From: Planoprotostelium fungivorum | Taxonomy: Eukaryota > Evosea > Variosea > Cavosteliida > Cavosteliaceae | Assembly: GCA_003024175.1 (NCBI GenBank) | Contig: MDYQ01000599.1 | Location: forward strand, 62,001 to 126,000 | Reading direction: 5' to 3' | DNA length: 64,000 nt | Shown: one piece after another, positions 46,993 through 58,476 of the stretch | Position numbering within the stretch: the stretch's first letter is position 1 | How the letters are laid out: each line of letters starts with the position of its first letter | Program-made: the position numbers and the translations under genes | The notes under the pieces: model-generated | Told to the model about the DNA's origin: nothing | The model's input: the letters and a program-made list of their open reading frames with translations, nothing else | Database searches by the model: none

Positions 46993-48298
46993 GAATTTCG
47001 ATGCTGACCGATGGAACAGAGTACACCACGATGGAAATGGCTGATTTCTGCTTGTCGAGACTGCTGAAGGTTGGGCGGGTAGAACCACTCGTCCCTTGGG
47101 CCACTCCTAAACGAGCTGTGAATGATCTGTCTAGAGTGCAAGTCAAACATCCACACCTTTCCCCTTCGGCTCACGCCAAGCCTCAACAAGGCGAGAGGAA
47201 GCGATCATCGTCGAAAGACATCTGTCTTTGCTCCGTGTAGAGGTGGAATAAATCAAATAACAATAGTCTATTGAAGGTACGGAGCAAGTACTTCGCCGAA
47301 TACAACCTCACCCCATCTACACGTGTCACCGTGTATGACATGACGTTCGAGTGGATGATGACGTCGAAGGGTTACACTTTATCATCTCCCTTCCCTTCCT
47401 CCTCTTCTCCTACGTGTGTGTTCCATCCATCTCCACAGCGAACTGTCGTCCAGCTTCCCAAAACCTGCTTCTGATCTTTCTCTCGCTTTCTTTCATTCCT
47501 TCTCGTAATCGAGTCGATGATGACTTGGTCATCGTGTACGCACGTGCGACGTGATCTCTCTGATGGAGAAGGAGCGTGGTGGAGATGAGTAAAAAGACTA
47601 ATTTTGGTCAATCTAAAAAGCGCGTTAAGAAGACGAGTATCCATGGTGATTTTGTGTAATCGTACCGCGTGCTAAAGAAAGGTAAATATTCGCATGGGCG
47701 CACAATATAAATGTGTGAAATTGAAACGATTCATTATGATAAATTTCCCAGACCGCTCTGAAGTCCGCGGCTCTTATCCTCACGTCAACGTGTCAAGGAG
47801 CGATGAACCATGAAAGAAGACGGGTCATGTGCTTCTGCGCGATCACACGTTGAGATCAGTTCGGTACGTTCAATTCATAGGCCTCCGTAAAATCAGCTCC
47901 ACGCACGGATCTCCCGTCAGACTCCATATACTTTATGTGGCTCGATGCATATGACGCCAGATGTGGTTGGAAACTGACTTTATGAGGGGTGTTCGCTCTG
48001 GAGTTCGATTGCGTCTACGTCCTCCTTGTGGAACGAAATTGCATTGTAGTGGAAGAATTTGCTCCCGAACATAAACGAAGGACCACACAACGGAGAAGAG
48101 GTGATAGAAGGCCTTATCGATCGAGAACACCCCCAAACGATTCATACGGTCTTGTGCATCTCACAAGGTGAAGGATCACAAACTGGACTTTTCATCGGTC
48201 ATTTTTCTAATCCAACTCCACATCTACCTTCTTCTATACATTCATGTCCTTTTCGGTCTTTTGACTCGGCTGAATACAGTCTGACCGATCATTGGTAG
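46993..48298. other. 1.3-kb spacer with a transposon remnant
   Basis: Only short open frames, none with a recognisable domain. It contains a degraded copy of the MITE found at 58.5 kb (47615-47707). The 3' part should hold the promoter and 5' UTR of the PUF gene. Confidence 0.5.
47615..47707 (-). mobile_element. Degraded copy of the Tc1/mariner-like MITE
   Basis: The sequence from AAAAAGCGCGTTAAGAAGAC through the terminal TTCGCATGGGCGCACAATA is the reverse complement of most of the 58.5-kb element, with scattered substitutions and small gaps. The right terminus with TA is preserved. The left terminal inverted repeat is missing or diverged beyond recognition. Confidence 0.8.
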
Positions 48299-51200
48299 AT
48301 GCCAAAGTTTCAAGACCTCTCAGGAATGGATCTCCGTCTATCAGGAATCATGGAAAAGCCCCGTCTGGGGCTTAACTCATCTGTCTTAGCCGATGCACAG
48401 CCACCCGACCGTTCTTCTTCATCTTCTGCACCCCCGGCCCTTCAACAGAACCTCCTCTCTTCGAACAGTCTATTCGCTTTTCATGTCGAGTATGCTAAGC
48501 TGTTCGGTGACATCAGGGCACATCAGGTGATATATATCACCCATCGACATTCGACCCACTTAGCACTCAACATCATCGCAGGACTATCAGAACTTCTATG
48601 AGAGCTACAACGGAAGACCCGCTCAACAGAAATTGCCACCACCTTTGGAGGCACTACCTTTCGGCTTCGACACGTCATGGGATGGCTTTAACATCCGCAC
48701 GAGCTACGACAACTTCAATCCCGGGGTACTTCTTCCCTCCATCTCTTCCATTGTCATCCATCTCGGCATGATATCGTTCGATGATATCACGTGACCGATC
48801 TCTGAACTCATGATGTTCAGTATCAGCCCCAGCATTCACAGAGCTACGAGAGCGTCGATCCCTCGCAGTATTACAATGATTCCAGACAGATGGGTTACGG
48901 CCGGAGTCACAACGTGACTATACCTCCTCCAGGCCGTCCCGCCCCTCTCGGCACTGGTGAGCATCTATTTCTCCGCATTCTTCCGGGCATATTATGATGC
49001 AACGAGTGCAGGTAGACAACAGTGGCAAGGAAATATAGCAGCACCCACGGCAAGGAGGCCCAATTTCGACTACCAGGTATGATGTCATGATGCATCGCGA
49101 CATCACGTGACACGATCAGGATTCTCAGATGAGAAACTATGGAGAAATAGGAAACTCGTACACGGAGAGTCCGACGGCTCAGACTGCGGTAAGTTCCGCA
49201 AATTTCATTTGGAGGGAGGAGGAAGATCGTGAGTCCAATTCCGTGGTTCGCAAGTTGACGAGAGTGCACCAGAGCAGTCGAATCAAATGAGACGGGCTTT
49301 CAACAGCGACAACTACAACGGCTACCAAGGCAACGCTCCCACCTATGGAAACCAACTGAAGTCAGATCACAAACCACCCCCCGGCTTCCCGTGAGTCACA
49401 AATATCTCATCTTAAAATCATTTATTCTTCATCTACAACTCCTCCGATTTCCATCTACAACGCTCATTTTCGTTCGGATCGATTTGTCTCCCGTTCATTT
49501 TCTCTCAGACAGAGGTCTCCCAGCACCGTTCGTCACAACAACTTTGAAGAGATTCCAGCCGAAGAACAAGCCACCGACAACGACAGTGAGAACCCCGCCG
49601 GTAAGACACCCTGCCGATACTATGCCTCTGGATTCTGCAGCAGAGGCGACAAGTGTTTCTACTCTCACGATGTACCCCAAAAATCGAAAGAGAAGGGGGC
49701 CCGTGGAAAAGGCGGGAAAAATTCCCGCGCTCAGAACGCACCTCCTGCACAGAAGACGACACCGAAGGGGAGGGACAACAACCGAGACAGTCGAGAGCGT
49801 GAGCCCCCCGTACAGGCACCGAGTCCCAATTCTTCTTCTCCCGCCTTTAATAATCGGGACAGTCGTGACGTCATGTCGACCATCCCCACGAACGCAGAGG
49901 TGAGTCCCAATTTCTCGACTTTAAAATCGATTTGATTTTGATTTATTCATTATTCATTGGGACCAGGGCGACATCGAGGACTTTGAAACGGTCATCGGAA
50001 AGATCTTGGCTATATCCAGAGATCAGCAGGGCTGCAGGTGAGTGAAAAGTGAATGAAATTTCGTGACGTACGTACAGGTACTTACAGAAGAAATTGGAAG
50101 AGAAGGAAGCGCCGGTCATCCAGAAGATTTTCGAGGAAGTTTCTGATCACGTCGGAGAATTGATGATCGGTGTGTTCATCTACAACGCTGTAGACTGACG
50201 TCTCCAGACCCTTTCGGTAATTATCTGTGCCAGAAATTACTCGAATTTTGCACCAGCAAGCAGCGTCTCGAGATCATCGAGAAGGTGAGCGTTGTAGATG
50301 GACATTTTAATGAATGTGTCAGGTATCAGGCGAGCTGGTGTCCATATCGAAGAACATGCACGGCACCCGAGCAGTTCAAAAACTGATCGAATGCCTGGAC
50401 ACACCTCCACAGGTGAGAAAGACATCCATCTACAACCCGCCAATCTATCTTTAGGTCCTCTTGGTGGAAAAGTCACTGAAAAGTCACGTCGTAGATCTCA
50501 TTCAGGATCTCAATGGTAACCACGTCATCCAGAGGTGTCTCAATCTATTGAAACCCGCTGAAAACCAGGTGAAATTTCGATCTCTCCCACATGTAAACCC
50601 TAATCCCACCCCAGTTCATCTACAACTCTGTCGTCACCGGTAGCAACTGCGTACGCGTTGCCACCCACCGACACGGCTGCTGCGTTCTACAACGCTGCAT
50701 CGATTACGCTTCCCCCGAGCAGAAGACCACACTGATCAACTGCATCACGAGAAACGCCCTCGTCTTAGTGCAAGATCCATACGGTGAGGAGAGAGATGTC
50801 TCATGAGCTGAAGAGGAGAAGGAAACTATGTCGTGCAGTATGTGCTGAAGCAGTATCCCGACTTGGTCGATCAATTGGCCAAGAGCTTCTCTGGACACTT
50901 GCGTCAACTCGCCACACAAAAGTTTTCCTCCAATGTCATCGAGAAGGTGATCTTCTCATCCTCCATCATCTGTCTCATCGGTTCATCACATCATCTCTCG
51001 TCTTGTGCACCTTGGAGACTGACACACCTTCAGTGTCTTCAATCTCACTCGCCCATCGCACAGAAGATGATCATCGACGAGATCCTGATCGACACCGGAC
51101 TCTCCATCATGCTGCAAGATCCATTCGCCAACTACGTCGTCCAAACCGCCCTCACTGTGGCAGATTCTAAACAGCATGCGCAGCTGGTGGAGGCCATCAA

Positions 51201-51306
51201 GCCTCACTTGAACTCTCTGGGCAACACACCTTACGGAAAGAGGATCCAGTCAAAGATCATGAAAGAATCTGGCAACACCAGGAAGGGCCAGGCGCAGCAT
51301 CATTAG
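48299..51306 (+). CDS. Pumilio/PUF RNA-binding protein with a CCCH zinc finger
   Basis: The N-terminal half is low-complexity, Gln/Asn/Pro/Ser-rich. It contains one CCCH zinc finger: CRYYASGFCSRGDKCFYSHD (C-x7-C-x5-C-x3-H). The C-terminal half is a PUF domain of about eight helical repeats: GCRYLQKKLEEK, DPFGNYLCQKLLEFCTSKQR, MHGTRAVQKLIECL, LNGNHVIQRCLNLL, HGCCVLQRCIDYA, PYGNYVVQYVLKQY, KFSSNVIEKCLQSH and PFANYVVQTALTVA. The NxxxQ- and SxxxE-type base-contact helices are visible. PUF proteins bind UGUA-type elements in mRNA 3' UTRs and repress or localise the mRNA. The added CCCH finger is unusual and may extend RNA contact. Introns at 50170-50207, 50285-50322 and others carry the CTACAACG motif. 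The protein ends MKESGNTRKGQAQHH. Confidence 0.85.
50177..50196. repeat. Intronic hairpin palindrome in a 38-nt intron (PUF gene)
   Basis: CATCTACAACGCTGTAGACT fills most of intron 50170-50207 (GTGTGTT...TCTCCAG). Removing it joins VGELMI to DPFGNYLCQ, a conserved PUF helix, so the splice sites are secure. This is the shortest intron of the class seen here. Confidence 0.85.
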
Positions 51307-51470
51307 AAGATGTGCGCGAAACTTGTCTGTTTTTTACAATAGTTGTATCGTAAAAAATAAAGAATCATAGAATTCAAAGGTATCATAGATCTAGACTTCT
51401 CTTGTGTTGCCGTGAAAGAGCTTGAGGGTGAAGGTGAAGACTACTTACTTCTACCGCCTCTCCCCATTCT

Positions 51471-52137
51471 ATGAAGGGTGTAGTGTTCCTCTCCAAACTG
51501 TCAGCGCACGTCAAAGAACAAGCCCGTTCTTGTTCTATAGAAATATGCACTCCTAATACCCGCTTCGGGCCAGACAGCATTTCCACAGATCCAAGACATA
51601 GACAAGACATGGGAGTCCAGTCAGGCAACAACCCTCCTTTCATCCTCTTCATCCTCAGCATCGTTTTGGCGGTGAGATCGTGAACACGATGAGATGGCTG
51701 AACAATGCAGTTGTTCGGAGCGATAGCTTTCGTCAATCCATATGGATGGGGATTAGGACTTGGAGTGATCGGCATCCTCTTAGGAGTGTTGGGTGCAGTG
51801 GCAGCGTGGTTTAGACACAAGATCATGCTTCTGATCGTATCCTTCCTTCCTTCCTTCCGATGATCTCTCCATTCCTTAACGAAGACAGTTCTTCATCTGT
51901 TGTGGTATCTTCACCATCCTGATCATCATTGGATTCATCATCAACATTGTCCACTCGGACGCCCGCATGTGGATCCTGATCCTGATCTGGGGCATCCTCA
52001 ACTTTTTGTTGGTGGTGAGTGGCACATCTTTCAACATCAAGAATGACATCGGACAGGGAGGATGCACATACTATGGATATCTCGTCTGGAAGGGTGTAGA
52101 GGATTGTCCATCATCTCCATCATCAAGCAATGTATAA
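51471..52137 (+). CDS. Small multi-pass membrane protein, unknown
   Basis: Hydrophobic segments follow one another: PPFILFILSIVLA; LGLGVIGILLGVLGAVAAWF; FFICCGIFTILIIIGFIINI; and MWILILIWGILNFLLV. After them comes a short Cys-containing tail (GGCTYYGYLVWKGVEDCPSS). Four passes in about 170 residues with short loops resembles tetraspan or MARVEL-like proteins, but no family motif is recognised. The first Met could be at 51471 (MKGVVFLSKLSAHVKEQARS) or 51609 (MGVQSGNNPPFILF). Introns at about 51672-51710 and 51840-51891 splice in frame, and the last splice before GGCTYYG is tentative. The gene converges on CWC25. Confidence 0.55.
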
Positions 52138-52195
52138 TTGTAATAGATTCATCGAAGACATCATCTCATTTCATAACAAGTACAAGCGTTTATGT

Positions 52196-54021
52196 CTAAT
52201 GATGCCTCCTCGTGTCGTCTCTGCTTCTCGCATCGTCTCTCCTGCTGTCGTCTCTTCTTCCTTCCTCCCTCCTGTCCCTTCCTCTATCTTCTCTCCTGCT
52301 GTCATCTCTTCTATCATCTCGTCTGTCTCTGTCTTCTCTTCTATCGTCTCTTCTGTCTTCTCTTCTATCGTCTCTTCTGTCTTCCCTTCTATCTTCTCTT
52401 CTGTCTTCCCTTCTATCTTCTCTTCTATCCTCTTTCCTGTCTTCTCTTCTGTCTTCTCTTCTATCTTCTCTCCTCGCTTCTCTCTTCTCTTCTCTTCCCT
52501 CTCTGTCCTGCTTCGTCTCTTCTTCACGGTAACTACCGCGATCTTCCTCCTTCACTCTCGCCGATGGCTCTTCCCTACTCCGCTTACTGCCTATCGTCAT
52601 CATCATCACATCATCATCATCGTCACCTCTTCTTCTCCTTCTTACTCTTCTTCTGTTTCTTCTCCTTCCTCTTCCTCTTCTTCCTCTCCACTTCACTGTC
52701 CGAAGAGCTGCTGCTGCTGCTGTCCATATCTTCCGTCTCCCAATCTCCCCTGTCCGCCCTCCTCTTCTTCCTCTCCTTCTTTGCCTTCTTATCCATCCTC
52801 TCTAATTTCTTCCACAGCTTCTTCTTCGAGTTTGGACTCAGCGAATTCAAATATTCTTTCGTCCCATCGTCATCGTCTTCCAAGAGTGACTGCCCTTGCG
52901 TCAATCTTCCGTCTACAACGTTGTAGATGGATCTCACGTGGTCTTCGTTTCTCGACTGCCAGTCTTTGAAATTGTAAGTGAGATTTTTCAACAGCTCCGA
53001 TGGTGCATCAGAGTGGACGTGATCAGATTCCCTCATGACTTCTCCTCTCTCTGATTCTGGCACTTGTCTCGCTTCAGTGGCGCCGGATTTCTTCTGTTTG
53101 TCGCGGATGAGCGCCAGCATGGGGTCTTCTCTTAATCTCTTCATTTCGTCTGTCGTGTGTCAGTGGAGGTGGAGGGATCTACATCGTTGTAGATGAGAGA
53201 TCTCATCGTGCGAGTGATGGATGATCGTGATGATGGTGATAATATATTGAAGTGAGACGTACAGATTGAAATGGATTTCAGATGATTTAGAAGATGTGAT
53301 ACTTACCGAGTGAGTCCAACTTCTTATTCAAATCGGCTCTTCCCTTCAATTGTGCCGTCGATGCCTCCGTCTTCTTCTTATCGTTCGACAATCTGAAAAC
53401 TCATCACGAACACATCATCATCCGAAATGACTCACTCTGCCGCGATGGGAGCCATCTTGAAGATCTCAAACTTGGTCTTGTGAGATTCTTCTCTCTCCCT
53501 CACTTTCTCCTTTCTCCTCTCTTTGATGGCGGCCTGCTCTGCGGACGTCTCGTCCATCCTTTGCTTCTCTTCTTCGGCCTCTCTGTCTTTCTTTGCCTTC
53601 TCCATCATGGCTTCCTTCGAGTCGGGGTGACTGGGTGGAGGGCGATACATGAAGGAAAGTTGAGCCATACTCTTTGCACGTTTCACCTGGAGAAATGAGT
53701 TTAGATGATATGATATGATGAATGGATTTACATCGTCGTCAGTACGTCCAGAGCCTTCATTGTCTACGAATTGTCTCCAGTCCTTTTGCTCTGCAAGATG
53801 ATGAGACAATTCGTTTGAATGGATGGAAGATGATCTTTGTATACCTTTCTCGAGGACGGATTGTCTCTCAGTCTCTTTCTTTGCCCTCTTGGCTGCTTCT
53901 TGTTCGGCCACCCAAACCTTCTGCTGATTTTGAAATGTCTTTGGATGCCAACTCTGATGCAAGTCAGTGTGATATGAGGTTGAGACTCTACCTTGGAATT
54001 GAGGAAAGCACCACTCGCCAT
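52196..54021 (-). CDS. CWC25: CWC25 pre-mRNA splicing factor with a long RED/RRED-repeat tail
   Basis: The start MASGAFLNSK continues SWHPKTFQNQQKVWVAEQEA, the CIR_N-type signature of CWC25, whose N-terminus enters the spliceosome active site at the first step. Next come KDWRQFVDNE, AQLSFMYRPPPSHPDSKEAM, a Lys/Glu-rich helix, and EMKRLREDPMLALIRDKQKK. Then a second charged part (SPNSKKKLWKKLERMDKKAK) leads into KKQKKSKKEKK. A final intron (GTGACG...GGCAG) joins this to a tail of nearly pure RREDRREDRRED and RRDDRRED repeats ending RSRDDTRRHH. The tail is much more repetitive than in the usual family members. One intron carries a full CTACAACG palindrome (52910-52929) and another, larger intron a second (53176-53195). 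Confidence 0.85.
52212..52475 (-). repeat. Degenerate 12-nt coding tandem repeat (RRED units)
   Basis: On the minus strand the sequence is built from AGAGAAGATAGA-like units encoding RED, RRED or RRDD. The tract is strongly purine-biased and stays open in more than one frame, a by-product of the repeat. Confidence 0.85.
52910..52929. repeat. Intronic hairpin palindrome (CWC25 intron)
   Basis: CGTCTACAACGTTGTAGATG follows the minus-strand donor GTGAGAT by two bases. The acceptor is CAAG or GGGCAG just before the exon reading SLLEDDDDGTKEYLNS. Confidence 0.8.
53176..53195. repeat. Intronic hairpin palindrome in a longer CWC25 intron
   Basis: GATCTACATCGTTGTAGATG lies near the acceptor end of an intron of roughly 150 nt between the exons ending KKLDSL and beginning EMKRLREDP. 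Confidence 0.75.
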
Positions 54022-54434
54022 GGTGATGGTGATGTGATGTGATGATGTTCCGAAAAATGATTTACATTTCTTTTTCGAAGGGTTGACATCACCTTCAACG
54101 AAGCAGCCCCGCAATACCCTTGATCACAGAATCATGAGAGACGACCTTCATAAGCGAAGACATTGTGGAAAACAATCAGTCCTCCAATCTGACCGTGATC
54201 ACCCTGAATGTCATCTCTTCAATCTTACCTGTTGGACTACCAGAAATCTTGAAGTGATTCGTGGTGTCATGAAGATGACGCACTGTCGTAGTAAAAAAAG
54301 TCGTTATTCGAGATTAACTAGGCTGTTTGTAGATAGAGGCGTCTTCCTTGCAGACCACTATCACGATACCTACCTCACGACACCAACGACAACACGTCTA
54401 ATTGCATCGAAACATACTTCTAAGAAGACTGGAC

Positions 54435-55155
54435 ATGTCTGTCATCGCACATACAACTTCGAAAGACTTCATCTTAAAGGACATGCCTCGAACTGTAGGA
54501 TCTCGTATCGATCCCCGTACGCTTCTCACCTATGAGTTCACTGCGAATGGTGGAGGAGACGTCATTGCAGTAATCTGATGGAGGACAGGCAGATGCAATT
54601 TCGTTCGTAACAAGTCGATTCCCTGGAAGATTCTTCCAGAGAGTATAAGATCGTCCGACTTCGGTCAGATGGTGTGTCTCATAATCTTGTCATCGACATA
54701 CCATCTCTGACCTCCATAAGATCGTCCAAGTTTTACATTCTATTGGACGCTTTGCAACCACCGAGGATATCTTGGCATCGATTCAACGTCACTCCAACTT
54801 CCACTGCCCCTCGTTGGGTCTGAAGAGAAAGATCACCTCCATCTTATCCCATAAGAACCACACCGATCTGTTCCGTCGAGTCGATACATTCAACCGACAA
54901 GGCCAGAAGGTGATCTCCTTTTCAGAGGCGTCACCGTCTCATCTTCTTCAGAGGGCTCTCTGGTCTCTGCATTTCAAACACTGTGACAGGGATGAGACAA
55001 CAGACACCCAGTCGGATTCTTCACTATCTGACGAATGCACCGACAGCGACGATGAGACTACAGAGGAGGACACGGGCAGCGAGGCAGAAGAAGAGACGCT
55101 GGCCATACTAATCATGATGAATCTCCGTCACCTCAACAAGAGGAGGAAGTTGTGA
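54435..55155 (+). CDS. Unknown protein with winged-helix-like segment and acidic tail
   Basis: A likely first exon reads MSVIAHTTSKDFILKDMPRT and YEFTANGGGDVIA, then splices through short exons. The last exon reads VLHSIGRFATTEDILASIQR, HSNFHCPSLGLKRKITSILS and NHTDLFRRVDTFNRQGQKVI. This helix-helix-strand pattern with basic residues is compatible with a winged-helix DNA-binding domain. The C-terminus is acidic and Ser-rich (TDTQSDSSLSDECTDSDDET), then basic (NLRHLNKRRKL). No family is recognised, and the joints at 54570-54720 are uncertain. Confidence 0.4.
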
Positions 55156-55345
55156 AGACGTCCGAAACGACACGCTGCCATCAATTCCATCTCCTTCTGT
55201 GACGCCGATGGAAGCTCATTGCAACGAGAGAAACTTGTATACATATAGACACCGACTCCAATTCCTCTCTCTTTCTATTCTTCACAGCAACACATGAAGA
55301 GAAGACAGATATTCGCCTCTACGGCACGAACCACGTGACACAAAA

Positions 55346-56384
55346 ATGAAAAGTGGAAAAAACAAACAAAAGATGAGGATCTTGGTAACGGGAGGAGCAG
55401 GCTTCCTTGGAAGTAATCTCATCACACAACTATTGGCGAAGAACGATGTCGATGAAGTCATCTGTCTCGATAGCATGCTGTGCGGGCTCGATAGTAATGT
55501 ATCTCCCCATCTGAACAATCCACGCTTCAAGTTCATCAAACACGAGATCACGCAACCGCTAGACATACAAGTGGACCGTATCTACCACCTAGCCACTCCT
55601 GCATCGCCAAAGGTCTATCAGATGGATCCTATTCACACGGCAAAGACCATTTTCCTGGGAACTCTCAACATGCTCGAGCTTGCAACAGCTCAGAACGCTC
55701 GCTTTCTCCTCACCTCTACTTCGGAAGTCTACGGAGATCCCCTCATCCATCCTCAAACAGAGACATACTGGGGCAATGTCAACTGCACAGGCATCAGAGC
55801 CTGTTACGATGAAGGAAAGAGGATCGCAGAGACGTTGACCTTCGATTTCCACAGACAGAAGAACACTGATGTCAGAGTGGCCAGAATCTTCAACACATAC
55901 GGAGAAGGCATGAGGATCAACGACGGCAGAGTCATTCCAAACTTCATCAATCAGGCTATAGAGGGGAAACCATTGACCCTATATGGACATGGACAACAGA
56001 CGAGAAGCTTCTGTTACGTTCGAGACACCGTGAGTTCTATCGATCATCACACATACAATCTCCCTTCCTATTGTTCTGATCACCTCATTTTCTTTCCAGA
56101 TCGAAGGATTGATGTCCTTGATGGAACAAGAGGACATCATGGGACCAGTCAACATCGGTAATCCAGACGAACACACCATGGAAGAGCTCGCCAACACCGT
56201 CATTCGGGCCGTGGGCAGTACATCAACCATCGAATTTAATCCTCTACCCGGAGATGATCCCAGACAGAGGAAGCCAGACATCTCATTGGCAAAGAAAAGT
56301 CTGTCATGGGAGCCGAGGGTTACTTTAGAGGAGGGACTGAGTCGAACGGTTATTTATTTCAAGAATAAACTGGGAAAGGGATAG
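55346..56384 (+). CDS. UXS1: UDP-glucuronate decarboxylase (UDP-xylose synthase)
   Basis: After a basic start, MRILVTGGAGFLGSNLITQL contains the NAD-binding GxxGxxG. The family hallmarks follow: IYHLATPASPKVYQMDPIHT, TKTIFLGTLNMLELA, the catalytic STSEVYGDPLIHPQTE, YWGNVNCTGIRACYDEGKRI (YxxxK dyad), DVRVARIFNTYGEGMRINDG and YGHGQQTRSFCYVRDT. The enzyme converts UDP-glucuronate to UDP-xylose, the donor for xylose in glycans. Most eukaryotic forms carry an N-terminal membrane anchor; this one starts directly with the catalytic domain, so it should be cytosolic. A single intron (about 56030-56099) interrupts it, and the C-terminus is ENLxRTVIYFKNKLGKG-like. Confidence 0.92.
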
Positions 56385-56543
56385 AGGTTCTATGTTCCTT
56401 CATCATCACCGATAAGATGAGTCGATGTTCTGTGCATCACCATCCATCAAAACATCACACATCTCATCTTCACACGTGCATTCAAAAAGAAAGAGAGACA
56501 ACATATGAAGAATCCATTGTATTCGACGATGTCATGTGATCGA

Positions 56544-58301
56544 TCAGAGGCACTGGCTGGCGCCGGGGGTGCACTTTGTCTTTCCATCGTCGCTGTACTG
56601 GCTGGAGCAGCAGTGGTTGCTGCAGTCAGAAGAGGCAGAGCAAGCCTCCCAATCTCCCTTGTTGCCGCTGTTCGAGCTGACGCACTGTGTACCGTTGGGT
56701 GTGCACTTTAGCTTTCCATCGTTGCTGTACTGGCTCGAGCAGCAGTGGTTGCTGCAGTCAGAAGAGGCAGAGCAGGACTCCCAGTCTCCCTTGTTGCCGC
56801 TGCTGGAGCTGACGCAGGTGGTGCCGCCGGGGGTGCACTTGAGCTGGCCGTCGTTGCTGTATTGGTTCGAGCAGCAGCTGTGGAAGGTTAAGAGGAGGAT
56901 GGATGTCTGTGCACCTGTTGAGACATTCGGAGGAAGTAGAGCAAGACTGCCAGTCTCCCTTGCCAGATCCACCGTTGCCACCGTTGCCACCGTTACCACC
57001 GTTGTTCGTGTTGTTGTAGGTGAAGTCCCAAGTGAATTGAGACGTGGTCTGATCGGGTCGGCGTCGTCTACAACGTTGTAGACGGTCTCACCTGGATGGC
57101 AGCTTGTGCGTACTGCACGTGGGCGTTCCAGCCGTCCGAGCCGGTGTAGTACTCGAGGTCACCACCTGCACCGTGTGATGACGTCATCCCACGTAAGTGG
57201 TCGCACCTTGAGCTTTGACGAATTCCCAGGGGAACCAGGGGACACCGACAGAGTTGCAGTAGCCTCCTTCGTCTCTGATGTCACCTCCAACGTTGTTCTT
57301 GTTGCCAAACTCTTCATAGATGACTCTCTTTCCATACTTCTTCGCCTGATGCCATGAGGTCAATGTCTATGTGTCTCTGTCTGTATATGTCTCACCAGAC
57401 TGACGGCAGTACCCATGTTCTTCTTCAAGTCACCCGAGCCGTAGTAGCTGTGGATGCCGACCACATCGATGTACTGGCATGCGTAGTTGGCTTCTTGAAG
57501 GGAATCGGCCCAGGTAGCACCACCACCAGTGGTAACGAAGATGTTGCCGTTGATGAGAGAGCGGACGACAGAAGCTCTCTTACAATGCCAGTCCCATGCA
57601 TCGTAAAAGTTGTCGATGTAGGCTCTCGCTTCGTTTTGGATGGCGAAAGCCCAGATACCCTCGTGGATATCAGACCAGGGGCGGTTGTTGAAGCGGGGGT
57701 TCTTGTGGGCCAAGATGTGACGGATGCGATTGTCGAAATCACCACCACCATTGCGGTAAAAGTTGATGGCATTTCCGTATTTCTTCGCGTAACCGTCCTG
57801 AGATGGTGAGTACGATCGAGAGGAGGAGGATGGCTCACGGTCTGGTACCATCCGAGAGAGTATCTATCGTGGAGGACGATGTTCAATTTGATGCCGTATT
57901 GAGAGGCCTCGTACATCAAGTTGTCGATCTTGTTGAGGATACCTGATATCACATTACATCCATCGTCCAAATGTTGAATTCTCACCGTCTTGATAATCAC
58001 CGACGGACCATTCTTCGAGATCGGGGGTTCCACTTGCAGAGCTGGACTTGGTTCCTCCATCGACGTGAACGATGAAGATACGAACGACTTTGATGTTCGC
58101 ACCCGCCAATGCCTTCAAATGAGCGGCACGATCTACACGCTATCAGTTTTCCCCCTCGATGGTCTCGCCCGAAGCATACCCGAGTCAGATAGAGCCCACA
58201 AGAAGTAGCTGTTGGCGCCCGACCAGTTAGGCGACGCCGTCGCGATGCCGCTGATGGCAAAGAGCACGAGGAGCAGGAGAGACAGTGACTTGCTGCTCAT
58301 G
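56544..58301 (-). CDS. Secreted GH5-type glycoside hydrolase with C-terminal Cys-rich repeats
   Basis: The signal peptide SLSLLLLVLFAISGIATA is followed by NWSGANSYFLWAL, LKALAGANIKVVRIFIVHVD and GIKLNIVLHDRYSLGWYQT. The acid-base Glu lies in IWAFAIQNEARAY and the nucleophile in RVIYEEFGNK, the pattern of GH5 (cellulase/mannanase) enzymes. HSYYGSGDLKKN and WFPWEF are typical barrel loops. A Gly/Asn-rich linker (NNGGNGGNGGNGG) leads to four Cys-rich repeats: one interrupted copy (GDWQSCSTSSECLNRC) and three continuous copies of the form CSxSSDCSNHCCSSQYSNDG-KxKCTPxGxxC. These have the spacing of small disulfide-bonded carbohydrate-binding or knottin domains. Intron 57049-57091 is a palindrome intron. 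The substrate, cellulose or mannan, cannot be settled by eye. Confidence 0.8.
57065..57084. repeat. Intronic hairpin palindrome in a 43-nt intron (GH5 gene)
   Basis: CGTCTACAACGTTGTAGACG is a perfect 20-nt palindrome in the minus-strand intron 57091-57049 (GTGAGAC...GATCAG). Exons join as YAVQAAIQ and TTSQFTWDF. Confidence 0.88.
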
Positions 58302-58476
58302 GTCCACGGAAAGAATGCTGTGCCTGCCGTTCATCCCTTATCGAGGAGGTTCACGTCCATTACCGTGACACAAAGAGTCTTTCGGCCCCGACTTTTCTGG
58401 CAGTGTCAATACCGCGAGATGCGAACTGTGAGTACTGAAGTAGAATGACACGACTTGACAACAAGGGAGCCTGAGG

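Noticed and set aside
52212-52532. A long Ser/Leu-rich plus-strand protein opposite the CWC25 tail
   Set aside because: It is the complement of the purine-rich RRED repeat, which keeps several frames open by chance.
56544-58301. Several long plus-strand frames over the GH5 gene
   Set aside because: They are shadows of the minus-strand coding sequence, which has a signal peptide, catalytic motifs and consistent splice sites.
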